DNA from: Oceanobacillus luteolus
GTDB taxonomy: Bacteria > Bacillota > Bacilli > Bacillales > Amphibacillaceae
Reading direction: 5' to 3'
NCBI RefSeq assembly: GCF_023715655.1
Contig: NZ_JAMBON010000001.1
Span: 186,001 to 250,000, forward strand
Length of the DNA stretch: 64,000 bases
The position numbers and the translations under genes were made by a program. How positions within the stretch are numbered: position 1 is the first letter of the stretch; each line of letters starts with the position of its first letter. Shown here one piece after another: positions 1 to 8,930 of the stretch. The notes beneath the pieces are model-generated. The model was given only the letters and a program-made list of their open reading frames with translations, was not told the origin of the DNA and did not search any database.

Positions 1-7
1 TAATACC

Positions 8-25
8 CATGATTGTTCAATCATG
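8..25. repeat. Perfect 8-bp palindrome near left edge
   Basis: CATGATTG and CAATCATG are separated by two bases. No T-run follows on either strand, so it does not look like an intrinsic terminator. It lies upstream of ypbB; in B. subtilis the ferredoxin gene fer is divergent here, so a regulatory site in a divergent promoter region is possible but unproven. The remaining bases up to about 126 are AT-rich and hold nothing else I can name. Confidence 0.35.
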
Positions 26-126
26 ATATTCTTATTTCCTACTCATGGATTTTTTCCTCATCTTTACTTATACATATCTTCCTATCGCTATTCTCTAATT
101 AATATTTACTAGTACTTTCAGATGGA

Positions 127-1224
127 TTGGATGTGAGTTGCTTGATCTTTACTGGAATAATCTTAACGATAGCAAAAAATATAAGTCAGGAAAGAAGTGT
201 TTCAAGCATATATAATTTATTAGTTGGTAGTAAAAACATCCAAACTATACAGGATGCATATATTTTTGGCATCCAAAATTATTATGGAGTTTACAAAGGC
301 TTGGAAAAAAGCAGATTCGATGAAAAGATACAAGAATTAACACAGCTCGGGTTACTGATAGAAAAAGCAAGAGAAAACAGCCGGAAATTCATTGCTTATA
401 CAGAACAGGCGGACTATTGGCTATCAGAGCACCAACAGAGATTGCCATTACATTATTTCCAAGGCATAGTCTATGAAGAGAAAGCATCCTTATTTTATGA
501 ACGTCTACTACTATTAATTCAAACTTTAAGTAATATAAAAGAGAATAATTTTAATTTCATTCCTGTCATTCATCAATCTGATGCTGAGAGGTTTGTCAGG
601 AATGTATATAATCAAAAAAAAGCTAATAAAAATCAGTACATACAAAAGTTATATGAAGAGTTGGTCGATTTATTAGAAGATTTACCAGAAGTAGAAGCAA
701 ATCTATTTGTTGATCGGCTTTCTGGATTTGGGCATTATGGTAAAAGTATCGAACAATTGGCAACAACTTATAATAAAAGCAAGGACGATGTCATATTAAC
801 CCTTGTGGGAGTCAGCCATCAATTTATTCGAAAGATCGAGTCGGAAAAAAATACATATCATGTACTTTTTGAAATGGTAGCTGATCTGCAAACTCCATCC
901 AGATTGACAGATTCAGCCAGGAAAACTTATGAACTATTTTTACGAGATTTTACACCGGAAGAAATAGCGCATAAACGGCATTTAAAATTGAATACGATAT
1001 ACGATCATTTAGCCGAAATAGCACTTTATGATTCAGCATTTCCATTTTCATCTTTCGTTACCGAAACAGAAGCAGAAGAAATTATGCATGCTATTGAACA
1101 TACTGAATCATATAAGTTAAAGGTGATCAAAGATGCTGTTCCAAGCGATATAAGCTTTTTTCAAATTCGATTGATGCTTGTATTCAAACATAAATTTAGG
1201 GAGGGAGGCGGTCAATTTGTCTAA
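127..1224 (+). CDS. ypbB: YpbB family helix-turn-helix protein
   Basis: A protein of about 365 residues matching the YpbB family in length, in the N-terminal repression/recognition-like segment (SIYNLL, then the TIQDA stretch) and in its position directly before a RecQ-type helicase. The C-terminal third (around residues 265-300) looks like a helix-turn-helix. The molecular role of YpbB is not established. The start is uncertain: TTG at 127 and TTG at 142 are both in frame and neither has a strong ribosome binding site; comparison with the family favours the shorter N-terminus. The gene overlaps recS by 8 bases, which implies translational coupling. Confidence 0.8.
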   Translation: MDVSCLIFTGIILTIAKNISQERSVSSIYNLLVGSKNIQTIQDAYIFGIQNYYGVYKGLEKSRFDEKIQELTQLGLLIEKARENSRKFIAYTEQADYWLSEHQQRLPLHYFQGIVYEEKASLFYERLLLLIQTLSNIKENNFNFIPVIHQSDAERFVRNVYNQKKANKNQYIQKLYEELVDLLEDLPEVEANLFVDRLSGFGHYGKSIEQLATTYNKSKDDVILTLVGVSHQFIRKIESEKNTYHVLFEMVADLQTPSRLTDSARKTYELFLRDFTPEEIAHKRHLKLNTIYDHLAEIALYDSAFPFSSFVTETEAEEIMHAIEHTESYKLKVIKDAVPSDISFFQIRLMLVFKHKFREGGGQFV

Positions 1225-2749
1225 AACAATGCAACTGGAGCAAAAATTGGAGCGGTATTTTCAATATGATCAGTTTCGAAAAGGTCAACGGGAAATTATT
1301 GAAGATGTCCTTCAAGCGAAGAATGTATTGGGAGTCCTACCTACAGGGTCCGGTAAGTCTATCTGTTATCAATTGCCCTCCCTGTTAATGGATGGTCTCA
1401 CTATCGTAGTTTCTCCCTTAATATCCTTAATGATTGATCAGGTAAAAGAACTAAGATCAAAAAACTTTAAACGAGTTGTAGCGTTAAACAGTTTGGTTGG
1501 CTATGAGGAAAGACAATTTATTTATCAACATCTCAACCAATACAAATTGTTATATATATCACCAGAACTATTACAACAGGAACAATTTATTAAAAAGCTG
1601 TCTTCCATAAAAATCAGTTTATTTGTCATTGATGAGGCTCATTGCATTTCCCAGTGGGGGCATGACTTCCGCCCGGATTATCTAAAACTGGGAGCTATAA
1701 TTAAACAATTGGAAAGTCCGCCAGTTCTTGCTTTGAGTGCCACTGCAGCACCAGCTGTTCAAGAAGATATTATAGAGAACCTGCATTTAAAAACGATAAC
1801 GAAACACATATATCCAATGGATCGTAAAAATTTAACGTTTATTATAGAGAAAGTGTCTACCATTCATGAAAAAATAGAATTGATGACAACATACTTAGGT
1901 AAGCATTTGGGGCCCGCTTTAATCTACTTCTCTAGTAGAATTCAAGCAGAAAATATGGTGGAGACATTGAGGAGAATGATGCCATCATTAAAGGTAGCTT
2001 TTTATCACGGTGGTATTGATCCGGTGGATAGAATACAGATTCAACAACAATTCATGAATGATCAATTAGATGTTATTTGTTGTACGAGCGCATTTGGAAT
2101 GGGGATTAATAAATCAAATATTCGACTTATCATCCATTTTCATATCCCTTCTCAAATTGAGGCTTATATTCAAGAAGTTGGAAGGGCGGGAAGGGATGGT
2201 AAACCAAGCATCTGTCTGTTGCTATTTGGAGTGGGAGATATTGCAATACCGAAGAACATCATTGAAAATGAATTGCCGCATGAAGATGAAATAAGAGTAG
2301 TGATGCAGCAATTGAAACAAATGGGGGAGGAAGGGTTAGAGCTGCCAGTCCGGGATTTAGAATTGTATGAACGCTTTCAAATAAGTGAAACAAAATGGAG
2401 GTTTTTACGGTTTCATTTCGAAAAACATGGTATGATTATGGCAAAGAATATCGTCTATGATCCCATTCAATGGCAACGAGTATTTCGTCAGCTCAATAAA
2501 TGGATACAATCAAGAAATTCATATAAAAAACAAGAGTTAGAGGAAATGATAGACTTAGTAGAAACTACAGCTTGTCTAAGGGAAACAATTTATAAGAAGT
2601 TTCAAAAAGGATATTCAACACCGATTTTCCAATGTTGCAGCAATTGTGGAATTGATCTTTCGAAATGGGCTCCTTCTGTTAAACCAGCTAGAGACGAGGA
2701 AATACCATGGAAGGACAAGCTCAGGAAACTTCTTGTGGGTGGAATATGA
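1217..2749 (+). CDS. recS: RecQ-family ATP-dependent DNA helicase (RecS type)
   Basis: A superfamily 2 helicase of 510 residues. The Walker A motif PTGSGKS lies at residues 42-48, DEAH at about 139-142 followed by CISQWGHDFRPDY, and motif VI is in QEVGRAGRDGK. A cysteine-rich zinc-binding region is near the C-terminus (CCSNCG). The HRDC domain of longer RecQ proteins is absent, as expected for the ~500-residue RecS/YpbC form. The TTG at 1217 was chosen because GGGAGGCGG lies just before it; the in-frame ATG at 1178 would add 13 residues inside ypbB. Probable role is unwinding DNA during recombination and stalled-fork repair. It overlaps ypbB upstream and ypbD downstream (ATGA). Confidence 0.9.
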   Translation: MSKTMQLEQKLERYFQYDQFRKGQREIIEDVLQAKNVLGVLPTGSGKSICYQLPSLLMDGLTIVVSPLISLMIDQVKELRSKNFKRVVALNSLVGYEERQFIYQHLNQYKLLYISPELLQQEQFIKKLSSIKISLFVIDEAHCISQWGHDFRPDYLKLGAIIKQLESPPVLALSATAAPAVQEDIIENLHLKTITKHIYPMDRKNLTFIIEKVSTIHEKIELMTTYLGKHLGPALIYFSSRIQAENMVETLRRMMPSLKVAFYHGGIDPVDRIQIQQQFMNDQLDVICCTSAFGMGINKSNIRLIIHFHIPSQIEAYIQEVGRAGRDGKPSICLLLFGVGDIAIPKNIIENELPHEDEIRVVMQQLKQMGEEGLELPVRDLELYERFQISETKWRFLRFHFEKHGMIMAKNIVYDPIQWQRVFRQLNKWIQSRNSYKKQELEEMIDLVETTACLRETIYKKFQKGYSTPIFQCCSNCGIDLSKWAPSVKPARDEEIPWKDKLRKLLVGGI

Positions 2750-3327
2750 AACAAAGTGAATTAATTAAACAGCTCTCAGATAAAGAATTGAAGTTAAATC
2801 TTTTGTTCTCACAATTGCTATTCCTTGGCATCTCCATTTTACTAAGTTTGTTTTTATTCGACCATTTTTCTGATTGGTTATTGTTGTTTGATTGGCAGCT
2901 GAAGGAAATTTTTTATTTTGGAATTATACCAGCATTTATTATTGTGCTAATTGACATCTTACTAATTAATCTCCTTCCTGATACGGCATTTGATGATGGG
3001 GGAGTCAATAGGAGAATATTTGGTGATCAACCGGCTTCTTTTATATTCGGCATTTCATTACTTGTCGCCGTTTCTGAAGAATTACTTTTCAGAGGAGTCA
3101 TTCAGAGTACATTTGGATATCTGTTCGCAAGTATTCTTTTTGCAATCGTACATATACGGTATTTAAAAAAACCAGTACTATTATTATCCGTATTGCTTGT
3201 GAGTTTTTTTATTGGGTATATATTCTCAGTGACTGAGAATTTAATTGTTACAATAACACTTCATTTTATAGTAGACTTTTTATTGGGATTATATATACGC
3301 TTCAGAAGTGAGGTGCATTCATATTGA
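2746..3327 (+). CDS. ypbD: CPBP-family intramembrane protease-like protein YpbD
   Basis: A 193-residue multi-pass membrane protein. The CPBP/Abi motifs are visible: EELLFRG (motif 1, about residues 114-120) and FAIVH (motif 2), in hydrophobic segments. These proteins are membrane-embedded glutamic proteases of the CAAX-processing enzyme superfamily; the substrate here is unknown. The start overlaps the recS stop as ATGA, and its own stop overlaps the next start as TTGA, so the four genes ypbB to ypbE are tightly coupled. The order matches B. subtilis ypbB-recS-ypbD-ypbE. Confidence 0.85.
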   Translation: MKQSELIKQLSDKELKLNLLFSQLLFLGISILLSLFLFDHFSDWLLLFDWQLKEIFYFGIIPAFIIVLIDILLINLLPDTAFDDGGVNRRIFGDQPASFIFGISLLVAVSEELLFRGVIQSTFGYLFASILFAIVHIRYLKKPVLLLSVLLVSFFIGYIFSVTENLIVTITLHFIVDFLLGLYIRFRSEVHSY

Positions 3328-3626
3328 GTATACAACCTGGAAATAAGGATGAGGATCAGGCAAATGAGTTGAGTCAGCTTTTTGATGAGATTGAAAGTGG
3401 AAATGAAAAGCATGAAGAAACAATTGTTCTGAAAGAAGATAATGAAATTGATGTCTTAAACTTGCCTCCCAGAAAAGAAATACATACAAAGAACAATCGG
3501 TTTAGGCTTAAATTCAGCAGACCATTTATTCGTTTTGCTTTCGTGATTTTTATTGTTGCACTAAGCATATGTATTGCTTTATATATTTGGCAGGATGAAT
3601 TTACTTCTCTGTTGCATAGACTTTAA
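3324..3626 (+). CDS. Short YpbE-like single-pass membrane protein without LysM
   Basis: A 100-residue protein with an acidic N-terminal half, a basic stretch (KNNRFRLKFSR) and one transmembrane segment near residues 70-90 (FAFVIFIVALSICIALYIW), followed by only about ten residues. Its TTG start overlaps the ypbD stop. Position and the cytoplasmic-tail-plus-anchor architecture match YpbE, but B. subtilis YpbE carries a long extracytoplasmic part with a LysM domain that is missing here. It could be a lineage-specific short form or a remnant. No LysM-like reading frame is seen in the 140 bases after the stop. Confidence 0.6.
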   Translation: MSIQPGNKDEDQANELSQLFDEIESGNEKHEETIVLKEDNEIDVLNLPPRKEIHTKNNRFRLKFSRPFIRFAFVIFIVALSICIALYIWQDEFTSLLHRL

Positions 3627-3767
3627 TAAAGCTGTGGAACGATGGGTAGTGCACTACCTAAAAATTAAATAATTGCATATAGTATTAGTATACATTCAAT
3701 GATTAACCGGAGCGATTTCGACCATTGTATGTTAAAGTGGGATATTTTTACGTAAGGGGGATACTGT

Positions 3768-4346
3768 ATGCGTGTTGAAAGACTGTCAAGTCACCAGTTT
3801 ACGATTTTCTTAACGTTTGATGATTTAATTGAACGTGGCTTTACGAGCGATGATATATGGCACGATGCAGCAAGTGTCCGGCATTTGTTCAGTGAAATGA
3901 TGTATGATGCAAGTGATGAACTAGATATAGAGTTAGATGGTATGCTTCTTGTTCAGGTGTTTATGATGCAAGCGCAAGGAATGCATATTCTTGTCACTCA
4001 AATGAATGATATTGTAGGTGAAGATGATGATTTCATCGAAATGAAGGTGACATTAGACGAAAGTCATGAATTGATATTTTTGTTTGATGATATTGAGAAT
4101 CTTATTCATGTTGCCTCCTATTTATCTCCTATGGGTATTGAAAATGGGCAGGTATACTACCTGGACAATTATTATTACATGCTCTTTGAAGAGGACGATT
4201 TATCCGGTGTGGAGAAGGAAAGCATCATTGCAGTAATGTCGGAGTATTCCCAGTCCAGTATTCTGACCTCCCATCGTCTAAAAGAATACGGTAAGATAAT
4301 TTATGAAAATCAAGCAGTGAAACAGTTGATCGATAACTTCTACTGA
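3768..4346 (+). CDS. ypbH: MecA paralog adaptor protein YpbH (MecB)
   Basis: A 192-residue adaptor protein. The N-terminal block beginning MRVERLSSHQFTIFLTFDDL is typical of MecA-family target-binding domains; an acidic linker (around residues 85-95) leads to a C-terminal domain with the ClpC-binding fold. MecA-type adaptors deliver substrates to the ClpCP protease; YpbH is the second paralog and affects competence and sporulation in B. subtilis. Its position between the ypb cluster and gudB is the same as in B. subtilis, which argues for YpbH rather than MecA itself. It has a strong binding site (AAGGGGG) before ATG 3768. Confidence 0.85.
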   Translation: MRVERLSSHQFTIFLTFDDLIERGFTSDDIWHDAASVRHLFSEMMYDASDELDIELDGMLLVQVFMMQAQGMHILVTQMNDIVGEDDDFIEMKVTLDESHELIFLFDDIENLIHVASYLSPMGIENGQVYYLDNYYYMLFEEDDLSGVEKESIIAVMSEYSQSSILTSHRLKEYGKIIYENQAVKQLIDNFY

Positions 4347-4468
4347 TAAGTTATTGGCCTCCATGTTTAAATCTGAGGGTATTATGGGAAATGAATTATT
4401 AATCATTTATATTAGTGTTTCAGGTATTTATATCCCGAATCGTAGTTACCTGTTTTATAGTATTTTTA

Positions 4469-4496
4469 TTGCATATTTACTGTTAAAGTGTATACT
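4469..4496 (+). promoter_or_regulatory. Putative SigA promoter of gudB
   Basis: TTGCAT (4469-4474), a 16-bp spacer and TATACT (4491-4496), 52 bases before the gudB start. Assigned by eye from consensus similarity only. Confidence 0.45.
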
Positions 4497-4548
4497 AACT
4501 TCTTAGTAGAAGGTTTTTTATTATATATGTATTCTAGGGGGTAAATTC

Positions 4549-5829
4549 ATGGTAACCGATAAAGCAGTAGATTCTACCGAAGAAAATCATGAAAATCTAG
4601 ATGTGTTAGATTCCACAAGAACAGTGATTAAAACGGCCTTAGAAAAACTGGGATATTCGGATGAAGTTTATGAATTGTTGAAAGATCCACTTCGTATGAT
4701 GTCAGTTCGTATTCCAGTACGGATGGATGATGGGAAAGTAAAGGTTTTTACAGGCTATCGTGCACAGCACAATGATGCAGTTGGACCTACTAAGGGTGGA
4801 ATTCGTTTTCACCCAGATGTTACAGCCAAAGAAGTGAAGGCTTTATCCATTTGGATGAGTTTGAAAGCGGGGATTGTAGACCTTCCGTATGGTGGTGCCA
4901 AGGGTGGAATCATCTGCGATCCGCGACAAATGTCTTTCCGCGAATTAGAGCAACTAAGTAGGGGATATGTTCGAGCTGTTAGTCAAATTGTTGGACCTAC
5001 TAAAGATATTCCAGCACCAGATGTATTCACAAACTCTCAAATTATGGCCTGGATGATGGATGAATATAGTAAAATCGACGAATATAATAGCCCTGGTTTC
5101 ATTACTGGAAAACCAATTGTTCTTGGTGGATCACATGGTAGAGAATCTGCAACCGCAAAAGGGGTAACGATTGTTCTAAACGAAGCTGCTAAAAAACGTG
5201 GCATTGACATAAAAGGTGCTCGAATCATTATTCAAGGCTTTGGAAATGCAGGAAGCTACTTATCGAAATTCTTATATGACCAAGGGGCAAAGATTGTTGG
5301 AATAGCAGATGCCCACGGTGCACTATATGACGCGGATGGGTTAGATATTGACTATCTGTTGGATAGAAGAGACAGTTTTGGAACCGTAACCAATCTGTTT
5401 GATAATACTATTTCAAATAAGGAATTGTTTGAACAGGAATGTGATATTATTATTCCTGCTGCTGTAGAGAATCAAATAACTAGAGATAATGCGCATAAAA
5501 TTAAAGCGAGTATTATCGTTGAAGCTGCAAACGGACCAACAACTGCTGAAGCAACCCAAATCTTGACAGAGCGAGGAATACTGCTCGTGCCAGACGTACT
5601 GGCATCAGCTGGTGGGGTAACTGTATCCTACTTTGAATGGGTGCAGAATAATCAAGGTTATTACTGGTCAGAAGAGGAAATAGATCAAAAACTACATGAA
5701 ATAATGATAAATGCTTTTGAAACGATATATAACCTTTCCCAGACTAGAAAGGTTGATATGCGACTTGCCGCTTACATGATTGGTGTAAGGAAAATGGCAG
5801 AAGCAGCCCGTTTCCGAGGCTGGGTCTAA
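4549..5829 (+). CDS. gudB: NAD-specific glutamate dehydrogenase
   Basis: A 426-residue catabolic glutamate dehydrogenase (glutamate + NAD+ to 2-oxoglutarate + ammonium). The dimerisation/substrate domain has GPTKGGIRFHP (about residues 79-89) and the catalytic-lysine segment DLPYGGAKGG (111-120); the NAD-binding Rossmann motif GFGNAG is near residue 226. The VKA codons around residue 97, the site of the inactivating 9-bp duplication in laboratory B. subtilis gudB, are present once only, so the enzyme should be active. The start has AGGGGG eight bases upstream. The neighbours ypbH and ypdA support GudB over its paralog RocG. Confidence 0.92.
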   Translation: MVTDKAVDSTEENHENLDVLDSTRTVIKTALEKLGYSDEVYELLKDPLRMMSVRIPVRMDDGKVKVFTGYRAQHNDAVGPTKGGIRFHPDVTAKEVKALSIWMSLKAGIVDLPYGGAKGGIICDPRQMSFRELEQLSRGYVRAVSQIVGPTKDIPAPDVFTNSQIMAWMMDEYSKIDEYNSPGFITGKPIVLGGSHGRESATAKGVTIVLNEAAKKRGIDIKGARIIIQGFGNAGSYLSKFLYDQGAKIVGIADAHGALYDADGLDIDYLLDRRDSFGTVTNLFDNTISNKELFEQECDIIIPAAVENQITRDNAHKIKASIIVEAANGPTTAEATQILTERGILLVPDVLASAGGVTVSYFEWVQNNQGYYWSEEEIDQKLHEIMINAFETIYNLSQTRKVDMRLAAYMIGVRKMAEAARFRGWV

Positions 5830-5841
5830 AACAACCTAAAC

Positions 5842-5876
5842 AAAAACTCTTATCATTTGTCTGATAAGAGTTTTTA
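5842..5876 (+). terminator. Rho-independent terminator of gudB
   Basis: Inverted repeat AAAACTCTTATCA / TGATAAGAGTTTT with a 7-base loop and a trailing T-run, 13 bases after the gudB stop. The following 180 bases up to ypdA are AT-rich with no further gene. Confidence 0.85.
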
Positions 5877-6060
5877 TATTGCATAATAACTTAGAAAGTT
5901 CATTACGCCTCTACTGGAGGACTGCTCACAGCTATACATTTATTAATCTCACTGCATTTTCATGAAGCAGTTTATACATTTTCCAACACATCTTCGTTTG
6001 TACTTAAATTTATTTATAGTAAAATGGACCATAGAGCATATATAAAGGAAGTGGCAAGTT

Positions 6061-7050
6061 ATGCAGCAGGAAGAAGTTATCATTGTGGGTGCTGGTCCTT
6101 GTGGGATGGCAGCAGCAATTGCTTTACAGGAAAAAGGTATTAACCCTTTAATTATCGAAAAAGAAAATATCGTAAATAGTCTATATCGTTTTCCGACACA
6201 TCAAACATTTTTCAGTTCCAGTGATAAACTCGAAATTGGGAATGTAGCATTCATTACAGAAAAACAACGCCCTGTGAGAAATGAAGCACTGACTTATTAT
6301 CGTGAAGTGGCAAAAAGAAAAGAATTGCGGATTCATTCTTTCGAGGAAGTTATACATATCGAAAAAGACAATAAGGGGTTTACTGTACAAACGGAAAATA
6401 GAAATCAAGCTACAAAAGAATATAAAGCGAAGTTTGTTATTATTGCAACGGGATATTATGATCAACCAAATTGGATGGGGATACCTGGTGAGGAATTATC
6501 TAAAGTAAGTCATTATTTTAAAGAAGCTCATCCTTATTATGATAAAAATGTTGTCGTTATCGGAGGCAAGAATTCAGCGGTAGATGCAGCATTGGAGCTG
6601 CATAAGGCTGGTGCTCATGTAACGGTGATGTATCGGGGAGATAAATATTCCAAAAGTGTAAAACCTTGGATTTTACCTGGATTTGATTCACTTGTGCAAA
6701 AAGGCGAGATATCAATGATTTTTAACGCTCATGTGACAGAAATTACAGAGCAAGAGGTCTATTACCACGTGGCTGGAGTTGAAGATAAAATCCCTAATGA
6801 TTATGTGTTTGCGATGACAGGTTATCAACCGGATATTAAATTCTTAAACCAAGTAGGGGTACATACGGATGAACAAACTGGGATTCCAATGTATGATGAC
6901 GAGACTTATGAAACCAATGTACCGGGGCTCTATATAGCGGGAGTAGTAGCTGCAGGATTTAACAACAATGCGATATTTATTGAGAATGGGCGTTTTCATG
7001 GAGAGGCTATTGCAGAATCGATAGCTGCTCTACATTCAAGTAAAGTATAA
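6061..7050 (+). CDS. ypdA: Bacillithiol disulfide reductase YpdA (Bdr)
   Basis: A 329-residue flavoprotein of the thioredoxin-reductase-like group. The FAD-binding motif GAGPCGMAAA is at residues 10-19 and the NAD(P)H-binding motif GGKNSAVDAAL near residue 169; the C-terminal IAGVVAAGFNN stretch completes the FAD fold. There is no CXXC redox pair, as in YpdA. The family reduces oxidised bacillithiol (BSSB) with NADPH. bshA, a bacillithiol synthesis gene, lies in the same window at 41956, which fits a bacillithiol-using cell. It begins with AAGGAAG before ATG 6061 and follows gudB as in B. subtilis. Confidence 0.9.
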   Translation: MQQEEVIIVGAGPCGMAAAIALQEKGINPLIIEKENIVNSLYRFPTHQTFFSSSDKLEIGNVAFITEKQRPVRNEALTYYREVAKRKELRIHSFEEVIHIEKDNKGFTVQTENRNQATKEYKAKFVIIATGYYDQPNWMGIPGEELSKVSHYFKEAHPYYDKNVVVIGGKNSAVDAALELHKAGAHVTVMYRGDKYSKSVKPWILPGFDSLVQKGEISMIFNAHVTEITEQEVYYHVAGVEDKIPNDYVFAMTGYQPDIKFLNQVGVHTDEQTGIPMYDDETYETNVPGLYIAGVVAAGFNNNAIFIENGRFHGEAIAESIAALHSSKV

Positions 7051-7077
7051 ATATCCAGTCTATTATTTGTAATTCTT

Positions 7078-7110
7078 AAAGAGAGTTAGCATGAAGTGCT
7101 AACTCTCTTT
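7078..7110. terminator. Bidirectional terminator between ypdA and ansA
   Basis: AAAGAGAGTTAGCA and TGCTAACTCTCTTT form a long stem with T-rich ends on both strands, between the convergent ypdA and ansA genes. Confidence 0.85.
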
Positions 7111-7112
7111 AT

Positions 7113-8075
7113 TTAGTTGAAAATAGTTGTCAATGATTTTATATCTCTCGTGTTTTCTAGTGCTATCAATAGTTTTAGTCTTGCTTTCGGACCAGTTAAC
7201 CCATTGGCAAAAATAACTCCTATTTCTTTCAACTGCCTGCCCCCGCCAGAATAAGCATAAGTCGGTTGGACAATTCCTTGGTAACTTCGGGAAACGAGAA
7301 CAACTGGTACTTTATTCTCGAGTAATTTGCGGATTGATTCAACTGTAGAAGCCGGTAAATTACCTTGCCCAAGTGCTTCAATTACCAATCCGTCCGGCTT
7401 GATTGTGTGGAGAGCTTCGATTAATCTGCCATCCATTCCAGCATATGCCTTAAGCAAATAGACATTCGAATTGATTTGGTGAACTGGATAGTGTTCCCGC
7501 CTTAAAATGCCGTGATGAAATATGATTAGTTCCTTTGTGACAATTCCAATAGGTCCATATTGAGGACTTTGAAATGTTGCGACATTACTTGTTGATGTTT
7601 TTGTTACGTTGGCAGCTGTATGTATTTCATCATTCATTACGACCAGAACACCTTTATCCTTGGCGTTATCTTCACATGCTACCCGTAACGAGCTTATTAA
7701 GTTATATAGTGCATCTGATCCGATTTCATTACTTGACCGCATGGCGCCTGTAAGGATAATCGGTTTTTCAGTATTAATTACAAGATCTAAAAAATATGCT
7801 GTTTCTTCAAGAGTATCTGTACCATGGGTTATAACGATTCCATCATACTTTGGTAGAACACGTTGTATTTCAATTGCCAGTTGTAACATATGATTAGGAG
7901 TAATATGGGGAGAAGGTAGGTCAAAGATTACTTGTTCATCAATGTCTGCAATTTGTTGATACTGGTCTTTTGCTCGGCTTAGAGGGTGTTCGTTCGTTAC
8001 ATTTACCGCACCAGTTTCTTTATTTTCCAACATAGAAATGGTGCCACCCGTATGAATCAATAATATTTTTTTCAT
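7113..8075 (-). CDS. ansA: Type I/II L-asparaginase
   Basis: A 320-residue asparaginase, hydrolysing L-asparagine to aspartate and ammonia. The first catalytic threonine lies in the N-terminal HTGGTISM segment and the second in VITHGTDTLEETAY, the two signatures of the family; NEIGSDALYNL and the C-terminal serine-rich segment also fit. There is no signal peptide, so it is probably cytoplasmic. ATG 8075 was chosen because AGGTGA sits five bases upstream; a GTG at 8084 overlaps that site. It is transcribed against its neighbours and divergently from prsW. Confidence 0.88.
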   Translation of the reverse strand: MKKILLIHTGGTISMLENKETGAVNVTNEHPLSRAKDQYQQIADIDEQVIFDLPSPHITPNHMLQLAIEIQRVLPKYDGIVITHGTDTLEETAYFLDLVINTEKPIILTGAMRSSNEIGSDALYNLISSLRVACEDNAKDKGVLVVMNDEIHTAANVTKTSTSNVATFQSPQYGPIGIVTKELIIFHHGILRREHYPVHQINSNVYLLKAYAGMDGRLIEALHTIKPDGLVIEALGQGNLPASTVESIRKLLENKVPVVLVSRSYQGIVQPTYAYSGGGRQLKEIGVIFANGLTGPKARLKLLIALENTRDIKSLTTIFN

Positions 8076-8164
8076 CGTATTCACCTGCTTAAAATTTTAC
8101 TATTTCAAATAGGACAACTTAATGATACGATAAAAGTAATGTATTTGGAAAGAGGTTTAAGGTT

Positions 8165-8812
8165 ATGATCGCTATATTTACAGTCGGGCTCGCACCTGTT
8201 GTAGCATTAATGTCATTTTTTTACTTGAAAGATGAATATCAAGAGCCTATCCCACTAATCATCCGTTGTTTTTTATTGGGTAGTGTTCTTGTTTTTCCTA
8301 TTATGTTCGTGCAACACGCATTTGTAAAAGAAGGCTTTGTTTTAAATAGCTTCTTAGAATCCTTTCTCCAAATTGCATTGCTAGAAGAATTTTTAAAATG
8401 GTTTATTTTTATGTTCTCCATGTACCATCATGAGGAATTTGATGACCATTATGATGGGATAGTTTATGCTACAGCGATCAGTCTTGGCTTTGCCTCAGTT
8501 GAGAATATCCTCTTTTTATTAACGAATGGAATAGAGTATGGTTTTTCCAGAGCCATATTTCCCGTATCTTCTCATGCCTTGTTCGGAGTGATTATGGGCT
8601 ATTATATTGGAAAAGCAAAAACTCGTGAAAGTAGAACGAAGTATAACCTATGGTTGGCATTTTTCATCCCATTCTTGCTTCACGGCATTTATAATTATAT
8701 TTTACAAACCGTCACAACGAATTGGTTATATTACTTGATTCCTTTTATGATTGTTTTATGGATGTTTGGACTACATCGGATGAAAGTAGCAAACCAACCA
8801 AATCTCAATTAA
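8165..8812 (+). CDS. prsW: Site-1 intramembrane metalloprotease PrsW
   Basis: A 215-residue multi-pass membrane protease. The PrsW motifs are visible in order: EEFLKW (EExxK, about residues 78-83), FASVE, SHALFGVIMGYYIG and the C-terminal LLHGIYNY. In B. subtilis PrsW (YpdC) makes the first cut in the anti-sigma factor RsiW and so releases SigW in response to envelope stress and antimicrobial peptides. The order ypdA-prsW-sleB is the same as in B. subtilis. The binding site GAAAGAGG precedes ATG 8165. Confidence 0.9.
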   Translation: MIAIFTVGLAPVVALMSFFYLKDEYQEPIPLIIRCFLLGSVLVFPIMFVQHAFVKEGFVLNSFLESFLQIALLEEFLKWFIFMFSMYHHEEFDDHYDGIVYATAISLGFASVENILFLLTNGIEYGFSRAIFPVSSHALFGVIMGYYIGKAKTRESRTKYNLWLAFFIPFLLHGIYNYILQTVTTNWLYYLIPFMIVLWMFGLHRMKVANQPNLN

Positions 8813-8820
8813 AGAACAGT

Positions 8821-8865
8821 AAGCATGTAGAGCATCACACCTCTACATGCTTTTTATTTTTCTAT
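8821..8865 (+). terminator. Terminator of prsW
   Basis: AAGCATGTAGAG / CTCTACATGCTT with an 8-base loop, followed by T-rich sequence. Confidence 0.85.
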
Positions 8866-8930
8866 CATGTATAAAAATAGAGTTGCAACAAAAACTATCC
8901 TCAAGTAATTGCATTAGAGGAGGGTTAGGT

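Noticed and set aside
7609-7893. 94-codon plus-strand frame inside ansA
   Set aside because: Antisense to the asparaginase catalytic region, no binding site.
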